Origin: Brevipalpus yothersi
Taxonomy: Eukaryota > Arthropoda > Arachnida > Trombidiformes > Tenuipalpidae
Assembly: GCA_003956705.1 (NCBI GenBank)
Contig: QZCP01000501.1
Location: 147,346-211,345 of the forward strand
DNA: 64,000 nt
Direction: 5' to 3'
Shown here: positions 51,381-64,000 of the stretch, piece by piece
Numbering within the stretch: the stretch's first letter is position 1
Layout of the letters: each line of letters opens with the position of its first letter
Notes under the pieces: model-generated
Told to the model about the DNA's origin: nothing
The model's input: the letters and a program-made list of their open reading frames with translations, nothing else
Databases searched by the model: none
Translations under genes and position numbers: made by a program

Positions 51381-52951
51381 ATGAGGAATGGTCAACCTCC
51401 CACATTCACCAGTCCCTATGATGTGGACATGGTATCAATGGATACTCGCATCAGTGTCAATAGTCGAAATGGTAGAGGTCCTTTGTATTCACCATACTAC
51501 CATGAGATGACAATTGAAAATGATATTCCCAGAGGTGATCGTGAATCGAGATCCAATAGAATGAAACGTCCATATTTGTGGAATATACGATGTTCATCTT
51601 CATTCTTATGCTTTATAACCACCCTTTCTATACTCGGAATGGCCATTCTTCTACTCACCGTTATGATCACTGGCCTATCATACAACAATGGTAAGTCAAT
51701 GATGATCCTCATTCCATTTCAAATCACCAGTTGAACATTCACTCTAATGAAAGGTATATGACCTACTATGGGAGCATGTCTATGACTTTATCTATCTATC
51801 TATCTCTTTCTCTTTCGCTCTCTCTATTCTGTCTTCATTGACCACTCTAAGTGCCTTTCGACTGGCAATATTGACTATTGCTACTACAGAATTCCAGAGA
51901 GAGCGAAGACTTTTTATCAATATTGAATAGTTTTGATTGATAAATTATTAATGGAACGAAGAGAAAGAAAAATCTCATTGAAACACACGCATACTTACAG
52001 AGGCACATAGAATGAGCTTGGAAATGTATTGAAAAGAACTTGATACATTTGACCAAGGATGCAAAGTCTATTTCATGTGGAGATAAACAATTCACAATCA
52101 ATTTACTGATCAAAATTGATTTGGACTTTATTTTTTTGTTAATATCCGTTGATGAAGATTGAACTAAACTTTATTGTGTTACCTGTAACATTTATTCCAA
52201 TCTATTTCTAACACTCCGCAAATGTTCCATATATTCTTTATTTTGTTGCCTCTCTCTTATCAACCATGAATATTCCTGTCATGTAATCTCTTGAAAAATT
52301 CTCGCTCTCGAGTTTAAACTCTTTAACACGTATAAAATTGAATTTATATAGTGCAATGATAAAATTTGTTGCCAAATGAACTGAATAGAATTTCGAATGG
52401 CTCTCTTTAACCGTTCAACATCTACGTCTATTTGCTTGAAAGTTCAAATTGTAGTTTTGAAAAATTGTTCCATTATCATTTTGTTATAAGGAAGAAGAAA
52501 AATTTTCACTCGGAAAAAATTTGATCACTTCTGATTACTATTTTCAATGGAATCCAGCATGGATTGATGAGAACATTTTCTATCATTGAATTAAGGTGAA
52601 ACCCATTTTATTTTCCACAATAATTTTCCCAACCTGTAGAACATATCCTATTCGAAGCCTGAAGGAGTGTGAGAGAAGACAACTCACAGTCTGTCCAAAA
52701 CTTTCGGTTTCTCCTCTTCTCAACCGGAAATCAATGGAAATACCATGTTTCCGATTCTATTCTCTCAGGCTGTTGGGAGGCATTCGTTCTCTTTCGTTCC
52801 AATTTGATATTCTTTTGTTCACCAGAAGTCTCTTAGATGGACATTGATTTTTGAAAAGCTGCTAGAATGAATGGTACCAGTCGATTTTGCAAGAAGATAA
52901 TGAGTATCCATCCAGTTGAATTCCCATCCATGTATTCCTAGGCATAGAAAG

Positions 52952-52996
<45 letters not shown>

Positions 52997-54377
52997 GAAA
53001 ATCGATCAGTTGATGAGAGAAAATTTAGTAGAAAATGATGGGAATGATTCGTCGAGAAAATGAATCAACTTGTGGAAATCTTGCTTTTGGGGTCATTTCT
53101 ATTCGAAGGTAGCAGATTTGAATGACTGTTATTCTTTATATTCGTTTCCCAACTAAAATGAACAGGGTAAAACTCCATTTTTTGACACTGAAAAAGCTCC
53201 ATGATGATCCACACTCTCCATCAAGGTTTGATGATAATCAGCATAACCAATGTAATATGTAACCAGATCACGTTTAAAAGTTGCCTAAACTATACAGTAC
53301 GAATGGTCAAGCATGTAAACATGCTTTTTTGTCTCTCACTGGCTGATTGTTCTACCGATCATGTGAGACATGATGATGATTGTTTAAAGCCTTGCTTTCA
53401 ACATCTATTAGGATTCCCTTGAAAATCTCATCTCACTGAAATTCTAGATATCCACTTTTATACATGTATTCTCAGTGCAATTTTTGATGAGATTATTATT
53501 TCGAAGGAATCCTTTTTACCTTTCTCTCTCTCTCTCTCTCTCTATCCCCAAATCAAGCAATAGAATGAAAACTGACAAAAGGACAATAGTGAAGATGATG
53601 GTATACCTGTTGGGACTTTCTCATTCTTCTCTCTACTCCCTCCTGAATAGACAATTTGGTGTATCCGGAAATTTGAATTCAAAATTTCACAAAGAAATAC
53701 TAGAATATCGGATGCATTTGAGTGAGCCTTTTCTTCTTCCATCTTCAATCCTCCCACTCTTCATTCCTATTTCACTTTCATCTACCTTTTCACAACTTTC
53801 ATTCCCGCTTCTCTTTCTCTTTTCTGTATTTTTATCTATCTCTTCATCCAAGCATTACGCCTTTCTCGACCATCAGCATGCTTAGAATACAAGATTTCTT
53901 TCCCTTCCAGACACTTAGTTTCCAAATTCACTTCATGATGCACGATCTGAATTCTCTTGGATTCTTTTTGAGCTTCTCTCTTTTCTCTCTTTTCACTTCG
54001 AGCATCAACTCCCATATAAACCACAATGTTTGGTGGCAAAATTCCAATCGATTCTTATTTCTTCTCCCGCATCAATTGAGAATAGAAACAAATTTTTATG
54101 GTTGAAAATGTCTCAAACAAGTGAACAGCAAAAAAAATTAACATGGAAAAAAATAAGGATTATTTGAGTGTGTTTCAGACACAATGATGTGTATTACGTA
54201 AGCCAAAAAGTGATCACAAATGAATGGAATCCAGTAAATGAAATATATGTATGCATACGATTGTGAAATGATGAAGAATTAGAGATGGAAGCAGCTTAAT
54301 GTGAAGTCATGGAAGAAAGGGATGCTGAGAATGATGAACTCGAAGAATTAATTGTTTCAAACACGCTCATTTTGAGG

Positions 54378-54434
<57 letters not shown>

Positions 54435-57400
54435 TTGCCATTCTAAAAATCTTTTCGGCATTCTTTATCCTCATAAATTCGCTCATCTTAGACAATCATT
54501 TTTGTAAGCACCATTCTCTATTTGGGACTAGTTAATTGCATCAGAGAATACATTTAAAAGAGTGTTTTGAATACTATTCCGCTCTGATGGCCTGAGACTT
54601 GATACTTTCAGAATAATTAAACGCCATTATCATTGTCAAATCGATTAATTGTAGAAATTAGGTTCTTCTTTTCACAGAAGCTCAACTTGATACTATCCTT
54701 GATCGATATAAAACTCTCTTGTCTAGTCTCTCTCTCTCTCACTTTCTGTCTCCATTGGCAGAATAATTTCATCGAACTATGACTCTCAATCAATTCGATT
54801 CATTGCAATCTAATCTTATCGAAAGACTACCTGTGAGATGATATGATCAATAAATAATTATACTTGATTTTTCACTTTCTCATGAAATGAAACGGTTAGT
54901 ATTTCTCTTACCTTTATAACCAATGAGAATTGTTTTGGAATACTGTTGTCGGAAAAAACGACAATCTACAAATTACATCGTGGCCCATGCAGTAGAGAAC
55001 CGTGTGCATGACAAAAATGCTTGATTAACTATTGATTTTCAATGACTTTACTTCATTCCAGCCTATCCAATCGAGTTGATCATTCTAGTGGCTTATGCTG
55101 ATACCAAGGTTTACACCGATAATCCTAAATTGTTGGTCTTCTGATGGCCCTACTCATGAGTATTCTCGAGAAGAGAGAGAGAAACCTTATAACCTCATCA
55201 ACCCATGTTTAGATGCTCTTACTTAAGTAACTTTTCGCCTCCACTATCTGCTAAAATCTGATGGTTCAGGAGTTTTTGAGGCACTTGTGTGTTCACCCGA
55301 TATCGGAAATATACATATAACGGTTATCTGTTCATGGTGAAATCAAGTGGCCACATTTTCCGAATATGTGTGTACTTACAAACTTCTTATTCCCATGGCA
55401 CAAACCAACCACTCTGAACTCTATTCGTGTAAGATAGTTACCCCAATAGTCAGAGGATCCAGTTAATCGGTGACCATGATCCCCATTTTCATGTGTGGAA
55501 GTTGATGCTAACCACTCGGAAAAGCTTACCATCACCCGGCTAAGTAGAGTAGCTGAATGAATATACATTATCATTTGTACCACTAGCTGTACCTAAGGTA
55601 TTCGTGTACATATACATGTATATATATTCATATCACTATCATGTATATTAGAAGCATGATCATTGATACATTTGGTGCAGTGGTTCAATAAATATATCTT
55701 ATCAAGATGAGATGGAAGAAGGGTGAAAGTGTTTGGTATTAGTGGAAAGAAGAAGAAACAGAGAAAGTAAGCAAAAGAGAAAGAGAAAGTAAAATCGATG
55801 CTCTTCATGAAACATCTTCAAGGCTTTCTATGTGGTAAAACTGGGGAAAAAAAGGAATATTCTTCAATGAGCCAAGTAAGAAGAAGAAGAAAATAAGTGA
55901 GAATAAGAAGAAAGAATTGCATGGTACCTTACATTGCGTTTCCTCTCTCTTTCTTTCTTTCTTTCTTACTCTCTCAGCATCTTCTTCCATAATCATCATG
56001 ATGCTAAATGCACCGATAAGAGTAGAAATTGAGTACCTCTAGTCACGAGTAGTCATCATCATTGAAACTCATCTCTCTATCGACCTGTGGCTCTCATATG
56101 GAATGAGAGTATACATATATTCTCTAATCTTCTCACATGAGATCAGTTTATTTTTCGTCACCAATGGTATAAGAACTCGAAAGAGGTTTCGTGGACTTCC
56201 ATCATTTTGATTTTTTCAAAATTTTCTATTGTCTCAGCTCACACGAGTTCTCACAAGATATTCTTGCTCATCTTGAATGATAAATCTTGAGAGTTTTACC
56301 ATTATCAAGAACGAAAATTTTACCTACTCGTTGAGACCTAGAAGCTGTTGAAGCTGTTGAAGCGTTCAATGTTTTGATTTCTTAGAAAATTATATGATGA
56401 TATCGCATTGGTTTCTTCGATTTCAACGATGACTTGATGCTAATTGTAGCAGAAAGAACAATAATAAAATGAAAATTAGATGAATGAATTCTTAGTCTAA
56501 TTGAGAGGAAGATACGCTTGAGTTATAGTGAGAAGAAATTTTTCTTGAAATATTCCCTAAGAAGTGTAGTTCAATCTTGATTAGTTTAATTATTCTCTCA
56601 ACCCTTGAGAATATTCCTTTCAATTCACCTATTTATACAAAGACATTTATGAGTCAATTGAATTAAGCGATGGCGTGATCAATTAAAGCATTCATTATCA
56701 TATCAGAACTCAAGACTTTAAACACTACTACCGCAATCTCTTCCAACCGATAATGACTCATAAGTGATTACATGTAGCATGGAGATACTAGCTGCCATTC
56801 AGTATTGCGCCTTACTCTCATACACTTTCGACCTTTTTGTGAAAAGATAGAAGAAAAAAGCTAATTAACATTGTTCGTGTATTTCATCATACCTGATTTT
56901 TTTGCAATCAGAAATAGCAATATTCTAGAGGAGCATATTATTATGCAATATTATTATTAGCATTCATTTTATAAACTTGGCTGATTCAATTAAGCATTTT
57001 AGCCAATAACTAGCATCCTCTTGCATACATGTATCTGATCTCCCAATTCTTGTTTTCCAGCCTTTTTAATGACTGTTCTAATGAGAGCCATCTCATGATT
57101 CCTGTGGTCAAATAGGAAAATGATATTCTTCTCAAGGAACAGTCTCTGAATACATGATGCTCCATCAATTGTTGTCAATCACCTGAATTCCAAGATCAAT
57201 CAATTGATTTTAGCTGAATATATATGCAAACTTGAAAATCGAAGAATAGATAATAGCATAAGAACTTTTTTGTCATCGAAGATTCCGTAAAATTACCTTT
57301 CGAAAGCCTCTTCGATTCTTCCTCCTGGGAGAAGAATTCAGAAAACTTTTATTCTCTCTCCAAAACACACAAGTCCTCGATGCATCTGTAAAGATGTGAT

Positions 57401-57884
57401 CAATCAAACCATTTCTTGTGTATCGAGAGAAAAAAAGTCTTGAAATCGGAAGAGACCAGGTTGACTCATGTCCAGGTGAACTTCAATAGTGGTCGTTTTT
57501 TCGCTACTCATCTGCATATATATCGAAGGGAAGAAATTGCCCTAGAATTGAGTGGTCATCATGGTTCAGTAGTAGCCAATATATACTCATGTATATAAAA
57601 CCCAACGCGAAAAGCTCATGTGTGTGTGTGTGTGAAAAGAGTTGAACGACTGCATGAATGAATATTAATGTTCTAGGCGAGTGCGAAGTCTGATATGTTC
57701 CATTGTCTTTCCATGTGTAATCTGTTAGATAATGGTGAACAATAACGAATAGCAATCCTTTCTCTCCTCTCTTCCCATGCTACATGATCCATCCAGTATT
57801 ATGTGACATGATATGTATTCCATTCTATGTGAATCAAAAGAGATCCTTTGAAACTGTGATAGTGATAAGGAAGCAAGAGTGAGA

Positions 57885-57958
<74 letters not shown>

Positions 57959-58142
57959 ATTTCATTCAGATTAGGATGATGATGGCTGCAACTAATGGCT
58001 TGAGACGACAGAGAAAAACAATGGATCAGCTTTCATGGGGCCTTGCTAATCGAAAAAGTGAGATGACATTCTCAACATACAGACATACATGTATACCCAT
58101 AGACACAGACAACAGCATCCAATAAGATCTCGATTTCTATCG

Positions 58143-58173
<31 letters not shown>

Positions 58174-58829
58174 CTCATATATATATACGCCATTTAGAAA
58201 GGGCTCTTTTTACTGTCGATAATAATAATAATCATGCAAGAAATAGAAGATGAAAATCAGTGAACAGTGATGGGTTTCGGAAATTCAATGCATTTCATGA
58301 TAATAGCCTGTTGGGGTGATTGCTATTCAAATAAGAGCCTGTCAAGTCTTTTATTGTCATTTGAAAATTCAATCACACTAAGATCACTTGAGTAACAGGG
58401 TTATTGATGAAAGAATAATTTTACACTGAACATGATTGTTGCAACATTATCATTGTTTCAGAATATATATACATATAGAAAGAAAGGAGAGAAGGAGAGA
58501 GGGAAAAGAGGGAAAAGAGAATATTCCTTCCTTCCAACATCTTATATGTACATGTACATTCTTCTTTTTGAGGCTCTTTTATTTTTTTTTTCGCCCCAAT
58601 AATGGCGATTACTTTGCTTTTGTTTGATTTCTAAACAGTTTACCTAACACAGTGAAGAGCCGGATGTTAACAGCATCCACATCTTTTTTTTCCTTCATCT
58701 TGATGCGGAGCTTTATCCTTTGGTTTTCATCCAATTTTGCGGAAAAAAAGAGAGAATAAGAAGAATAAGAAGAAGAAGTAGTGAAAAGATGGTAAGAAGC
58801 CATATCATGATATCAGCCTAGAAGTCACT

Positions 58830-58886
<57 letters not shown>

Positions 58887-61800
58887 CTCTCTCCCTCTCT
58901 CTCTCTCTCTTCTCCTCTTCAGGCTTTCTTATGTATTCGTAAAAGAAAATCTTCTTCTTTCTTTTCTTTCTTTTTTCGTTCACTTATTCTTTTTCATCTT
59001 TTACATTCTTGTATCGAAGCATTTTCAAAGCACGTTCATGGAGGCCAAAATAAGTTAGAATTGAAGAAAATTAAATTTAACCTCATCTATGTAACAGCTT
59101 ATAGGCATACGCTTGTTGTATGGTTGAAAATTTTTTTCCTTCTCTTCTTCTTCTTCTTCTTCTTTTTCTTTTTGCTCATCTTTTTGAAGGTATCGAATTT
59201 TAGTGGCAGTAACAAGCATTCAATCTTTTTACTTTGGGGTTTACTTGAAACATTAAAAAATTTTCTCTTCTCTCTTCTCTCTCCTTCTTCTTTGCTTCCC
59301 ACTACTATTGCTACTACATCTACTACATCCACTACTGACTACTTATCTAATTCAATAAGGAAAAGCAGAAAGCAGCTCTATCCTGATTATTATATTAGAC
59401 TCGGGAATATCATCATCAGTATGTGAGCATAAAGCAGAGTATGAATAGAAAGAGAGAGAGAGAGAGAGAAAGATATGAGTAGAAAACTGGATGAAATAAT
59501 CTATGGGAACAGTTTTTGAGCATGAATCCTTTACTTCATTGAGGAGAACGAAAATTTTTTTCATCCAAACATCCGTACAAATAGAATTGACAATTTTTCT
59601 GTTTGCCAATGTGAAAAATTAGCTATTATCCATTCAAATTGAAGATACATATATTCGTTGTCACATGAATCAGACAAATTTTGATGAACTTCTATTAGCG
59701 AAACTATTCATTTTCACATAGCCATCAGGGACATCTTTCAAATCTCTATTATTGTCACTCATTCTCCAAGTCAATAATCTTTCTCACCGAGAGTAGCAAA
59801 AAAAACTAGAAAAACGGAGAGGATTTTCATCACTAATGAGCTCATCAATGTGACATTTGATGATAAAAAGAATTTTGAACTACTGAAGTGATAGTGTGTG
59901 GGATTGAATTGAATATAATTCCGAGGGTGGGAAAAAAATTGTTTCATTTTGAAATATTTTCTTTTAGTAAAGCTACTTGTTACTTTTTGATTTTTTTCGT
60001 GTGTTTACCATCATTCTCAAAGTTTCCAATAAAAATGGCTCACATTTCCGATGAATATCGACTGGTATTTTCATAGCCTCATCTACTTGACTCTCAAAAC
60101 TTCATCTCTCTCTGACTGTGTATGTATGAATGAGAGTTTGTTATTTTTGTGATGATGGTTCCACTTTGCCCGAGTAGTCTACCATGAAGTGTAAGTGATG
60201 CTAATATACAGATCCTATCATATATATATGTACACATACACAGTCATAGAAGCATCCTCATGGTAGATAAAAAGACTATTCTATTCTTCGTGTTATTACC
60301 CTCTGTTTGACTCTCAATTCCTCTTGTAGGTCGTTCATCCTCCACATGAGCACTTTACCACTTTTTTCACTCTTCCTCTTCTTTACTATCAAAACACACA
60401 TTTATATGTATAAGAGAGTGTCTTGATTCCCTCTCATGGCCCACCAATGTTCCCATGTTATTTGGAGGTTTGAGTTCACTAGTAAGATGAGTAAGAGAGA
60501 GAGAGAGAATAAAAATAAGATGATCTTTTCAGACCATATTATATGTTTATAGATTTAACAGAAACGATCATCTCAAATAGCTTGAATTGGGGCGAAGAAA
60601 ATATCTCTTTTTATCATTTCTCTATTGCCTCGTTTCCTTAGATAAGAATTTATAATAATCTATGGAATAGACCGAGAGAGAAAAATAGAGACTGGGTGAG
60701 TATGATATAATAATTCACCAGCGAAAAGTGAAGTAATATATGTATAGTAGATAAAATATTTCTCCTTAAAAGAGAAAGAGAGAGAGAATACAGCACTCTC
60801 TTTGCATTTTACCTCTTCTTCTATGAGATTATTTATATGCTTCTGAATATTTTTACTTACTTCTTCCAATTCTTTTCTCTGGTATGAATAGAATGACTAT
60901 GTTCAACAGTTTCCCTTTCTTCTAACATCCACCCCATTTGAATTTATTCCTCTTGAAGGCTATCCCTACCTCAGAATGAAGCTAGTTATTTTCAAAATTA
61001 TTCTCAAAGAAAGCCGATTTCAATAGCACACACATACCCATACACACAAATCTAGACTCAATCTTGTGAAAAATAATAGCAAAACAGAAGCTTAGAAAAC
61101 TCTATTTATGCAAATTAGCGTTTTTCTCTGAATATAAGGGTAGATACATTCATATATGCTCCACATTCCGTTTCAAGAAAATTTTCTCAGCGTACTTCCC
61201 ATATATGTATATATTTTCTTCTTCTTTTTGATCCTTTTTCCGATTCATTTCTTCATTTCCTCCAGCAATGGGGAGCAGATATTTTTGAAGTAATATATAT
61301 ATAGACATATATCCATAGAGTTGAATAGTTCTGGTTCCATCTCATGTACCATACACACCAGATATACAGGGTCCATCATTATCATCATCATGATCATTGT
61401 AACTTTTCATCCACACTTACACATACATGTGTGTGTATCTGTATGCACTTGCCATTCAAGATACCAGACAGTCTCACTATAAAATGATTGGATTACCTTT
61501 CAGGGAATAAAGTTGGATAGTTTCGTGTATTCCTTGTATAGCATCTCGAATTCAGGTGTATCCTTGATACTTCGATAAAAGTTTGAAAAGCTTCAGATTC
61601 CAAAATTCGATCCACTCTACACTGAGTATACACATGAAGCACTCAGCATCGAACATCATACCTGAGGAAACTCGAACATCTCTCTTTTCTTTCCCAATGA
61701 CTTGAAGTGAGATTCTTTCGTGATTCCATGATGAAATCATGTACAGATCATGATAAAAAGAAGAAGAGGTGCCAGATAGAAGGTGAAAGAAGAAAAAAAC

Positions 61801-63611
61801 TTATCAATTTAAATGATATGCTTCGAAAGATTTGAATCAATAAAAGTCAAAGAACTGTATTGGGCAAGAGTTAAAGCACGCACACATAAAAGTCACACAC
61901 ACAAATCAATGTATCTGAATCCTTTATCCATACTATATAGAAAGGAGAGAAAAAATAAAATTCTGTAAAAAGCAGACAGAAAAAAAGTAGTGGGATAGAA
62001 AAAAAAGATATTTTTCTAATGAATCGAGAGCATAATGAGCTGATGAATTGGATTGCATACACATATAAATGGAGTAAATATATTACTAACTAAGTAAACA
62101 ATACGTATAGTGTGTACATGTATGTGCATAGCCACAGGATGAAAAGGAATTTCTGTCACTGAATTTTGCATTCCACCAAAGAATACGCAATGACCACACT
62201 TTATCCTTCGAGACATCATGAGTCTGATATTATCTTGATAAAATTGAATCCACCAAGATGTATTGGACTCTATCTCTGTGGAATTGAAATTCAAAGATAA
62301 ATGAATTTCATTTTGATTCCAACTTGGCTCAAGGTGACTACCGTACCAATAACATATTTCCTTCTCTTGTGTGTACATGTATGTGTGTGTGTGTCTGTGT
62401 ATGTGTATGTCTCCTTTCCATGGCACATAATTTGATTAACTACCAAAAGTGTGTCAAGCCTCATACTAAGACTCAATATCAGCGGTTTTGTTTTTAGCTT
62501 TTTAGGTTGTTTCATCAAGCTCATGGGACCTTTGATCAACTTGATCATCCGCCAAGCTCATGAAATGTACTGACAGACACAGTTAGAATGATTCAGATAA
62601 AAAAAAGTTAGCTTCTAGACATGAAGACATTTGACAGATCAAATGAAAGCCTTTGAGAAGCTCTTCTGACTTACTACAGTTTGGCGCCTTATTTTTTCCG
62701 CCAAAAATTTGATATTGATCTGAGATGGCTTAATTTCACGAAATTCTCAGCATTTTGACTTAAAAGTTGAGAAGAATGAAGGAGCAGCATAGCATATATT
62801 CTCTAACCAAAATCTAGTACTAATTTGCTCAACTTGGTCATTACTTTTCTTGCCTCATCAATACTAATTCTCATTCGATTCGTATTTGCTCTTTTACTCT
62901 TTTACTATTCAGATCCATGTGAAACTTATCTCTGCCCACTCACCATGCAAACGTGCATTTCAGATGCCAATGGAAATCCATCTTGTATATGTCGGCCATG
63001 CTCTAATATGGTTGACTCAATGAATTCGTATTCCGATCAAGTATGCGGTTCAGACAATCACACATATCAATCGGAATGTGATCTAGAATACAATTTGTGC
63101 CTTAAAGATCAGACATCGTTAACAATCAAATATCGTGGTCCATGCATTGAAATAGCTGCTTATATGCCACCCGCTGCATCACCTTCCTCATCCGATCCAT
63201 GTGGCTCTGTGGTCTGTGATCATGGAGCTGTTTGCAAAATGAGTCCACCAAATGAACATGAACAACCACCAACATCATCAGTCCAACAATCATCAATGCT
63301 CTTCAATGAATATTCAACTTTGTTACCCTCCTTTATCAATGATTCATCGTCAGCATCATCATTCCTATCCTCATCTTCCTCCTCTCCCAGCCCATCTTCT
63401 CCATTGGAAATGGTACAATCAGATGATCATGATAGAATAAATCAAAAGTTGATTCCTGTTTGCCAATGTCCTCCTTGTGAGCCAAGAGAAAATAATTCCA
63501 ATGAAACTGTATGTGGTTCCGATGGACAAACATATCCAAACTTATGCGCCTTGAAATCTCATGGATGTAGGAAAAAGTTGGACATATCCGTTGCTTATTC
63601 AGGTCCATGCC
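51381..63611 (+). CDS. Type II transmembrane Kazal/follistatin-module protein, agrin-like (5' part; continues into the assembly gap)
   Basis: Exon 51381-51690 encodes a cytoplasmic N-terminus, a basic stop (RSNRMKRPYLWNIRCSSS) and one membrane segment (LCFITTLSILGMAILLLTVM), ending in phase 1. The next confident exon, 62913-63611, begins in the same phase and has two follistatin/Kazal units: DPCETYLCPLTMQTC... with VCGSDNHTYQSECDLEYN and YRGPC, then DPCGSVVCDHGAVC... with VCGSDGQTYPNLCALKSHGC and YSGPC. A 60-residue Ser-rich insert splits the second unit. The exon ends in phase 1, the symmetrical phase of shuffled extracellular modules. A short membrane anchor followed by serial Kazal modules is the layout of transmembrane agrin; another Kazal protein is possible because laminin-G and SEA domains would lie beyond the gap. 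ATG 51381 is the first in-frame ATG. Further exons inside the 11.2 kb intron cannot be excluded. Confidence 0.7.
52955..52992. repeat. (GA)n microsatellite
   Basis: About 19 GA units inside the large intron. Confidence 0.96.
54380..54431. repeat. (CT)n microsatellite
   Basis: About 24 CT units inside the large intron, ending in CTTTCTCTTT. Confidence 0.96.
57887..57952. repeat. (GA)n microsatellite
   Basis: About 33 AG units, uninterrupted, inside the large intron. Confidence 0.97.
58142..58173. repeat. Imperfect (CT)n microsatellite
   Basis: CT run interrupted once by TT near 58158, followed by a TATATATATA run. Confidence 0.9.
58834..58909. repeat. (CT)n microsatellite with interruptions
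   Basis: About 38 CT units with single G and C interruptions near 58883 and 58893, in the large intron. Confidence 0.96.
59140..59173. repeat. (CTT)n pyrimidine tract
   Basis: TTC/CTT repeats form a pyrimidine-only stretch in the large intron; its translation gives a poly-Phe/Ser frame without meaning. Confidence 0.85.
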
Positions 63612-63676
63612 GTAAGTGTTTACTTTTCGTTTTTCTCACTTCTTCTCTGGTCAAGCTTACATAGACTTCCTGTATT

Positions 63677-63679
<3 letters not shown>

Positions 63680-63723
<44 letters not shown>
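63680..63723. repeat. (CT)n microsatellite abutting an assembly gap
   Basis: At least 21 CT units run directly into the Ns, 69 bp after the donor of the last visible agrin-like exon. Confidence 0.97.
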
Positions 63724-64000
63724 NNNNNNNNNNNNNNNNNNNNNNNNNNNNNNNNNNNNNNNNNNNNNNNNNNNNNNNNNNNNNNNNNNNNNNNNNNNNN
63801 NNNNNNNNNNNNNNNNNNNNNNNNNNNNNNNNNNNNNNNNNNNNNNNNNNNNNNNNNNNNNNNNNNNNNNNNNNNNNNNNNNNNNNNNNNNNNNNNNNNN
63901 NNNNNNNNNNNNNNNNNNNNNNNNNNNNNNNNNNNNNNNNNNNNNNNNNNNNNNNNNNNNNNNNNNNNNNNNNNNNNNNNNNNNNNNNNNNNNNNNNNNN
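63724..64000. other. Assembly gap (Ns)
   Basis: All bases are N to the end of the window; the true size is unknown. Confidence 0.99.

Larger units (their letters stand above)
51691..62912 (+). other. Large intron of the agrin-like gene
   Basis: About 11.2 kb between a GTAAGT donor and a TATTCAG acceptor of matching phase. Many short open frames exist on both strands, but none shows a domain, a signal of conservation, or paired splice sites. The intron carries at least four long GA/CT tracts, AT dinucleotide runs and CTT/CTTT runs, and is presumably where regulatory elements of the gene lie. Confidence 0.6.

Noticed and set aside
53475..54105. Hydrophobic Phe/Ser/Leu-rich frames in the large intron
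   Set aside because: They translate CT- and TTC-rich DNA, have no matching splice sites in phase with the flanking exons, and show no Kazal, EGF or other module.
59061..59426. Frame with a poly-Phe hydrophobic block that could look like a membrane protein
   Set aside because: The hydrophobic block is a CTT repeat read in one frame.
62913..63611. Tomoregulin or follistatin as the identity of the Kazal gene
   Set aside because: Tomoregulin is type I with a C-terminal anchor and follistatin is secreted, whereas the upstream exon in matching phase gives an N-terminal type II anchor. This remains open until the 3' part is known.

Overview
This window is ordinary nuclear DNA from an animal. It is AT-rich and gene-dense, its genes have GT-AG introns (the shortest resolved one is 59 bp), and most encode conserved metazoan housekeeping proteins. 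The codon usage, the small genes, the Ser/Asn/His/Gln-rich low-complexity protein segments and the gene set fit an arthropod, most plausibly a mite or other chelicerate, but I cannot prove the taxon without a search. No bacterial, viral, CRISPR or intact transposon structure is visible. The last 277 bases are Ns.

Layout. 1.7-4.1 kb (+): CNOT4, a RING/RRM/CCCH ubiquitin ligase of the CCR4-NOT complex. 4.7-7.7 kb (+): CFAP36, a BART-like ciliary protein whose 5' and 3' ends are only partly resolved. 7.7-11.3 kb: non-coding DNA full of long (GA/CT)n tracts. 11.3-13.6 kb (+): a secreted, probably GPI-anchored adhesion protein with three Ig domains and one FN3 domain. 16.4-23.6 kb (-): an NADP-type malic enzyme with a 3.5 kb first intron and a very long N-terminal extension. 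24.9-31.9 kb (-): REV3L, the catalytic subunit of DNA polymerase zeta. 34.0-35.6 kb (-): integrin-linked (pseudo)kinase, ILK. 37.2-38.0 kb (-): isopentenyl-diphosphate isomerase, head-to-head with ABHD11 (38.97-40.09 kb, +). 40.2 kb (-): tRNA-Arg(TCT). 40.8-41.7 kb (-): SRP receptor beta. 42.1-43.2 kb (-): proteasome alpha5. 43.7-45.4 kb (-): ECSIT, head-to-head with EXOC4/Sec8 (46.4-49.7 kb, +). 50.0-50.3 kb (+): a compact two-HTH protein resembling the DNA-binding half of a Tc1-type transposase. 51.4 kb to the gap (+): the 5' part of a type II transmembrane protein with Kazal/follistatin modules (agrin-like), split by an 11.2 kb intron.

The genes do not form one pathway. There is a clear two-compartment pattern: a compact housekeeping block (about 16-50 kb) nearly free of long microsatellites, flanked by cell-surface genes (the Ig/FN3 protein and the agrin-like protein) whose surrounding DNA or introns are packed with long GA/CT tracts. 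The most interesting observations are the possible domesticated transposase HTH gene, the TM-agrin-like gene start, the oversized N-terminus of malic enzyme, a 129-bp in-frame stop-free intron in REV3L, insertions in the RING and RRM of CNOT4, and an unexpected C-terminal extension of CFAP36. I found no new multi-gene system.
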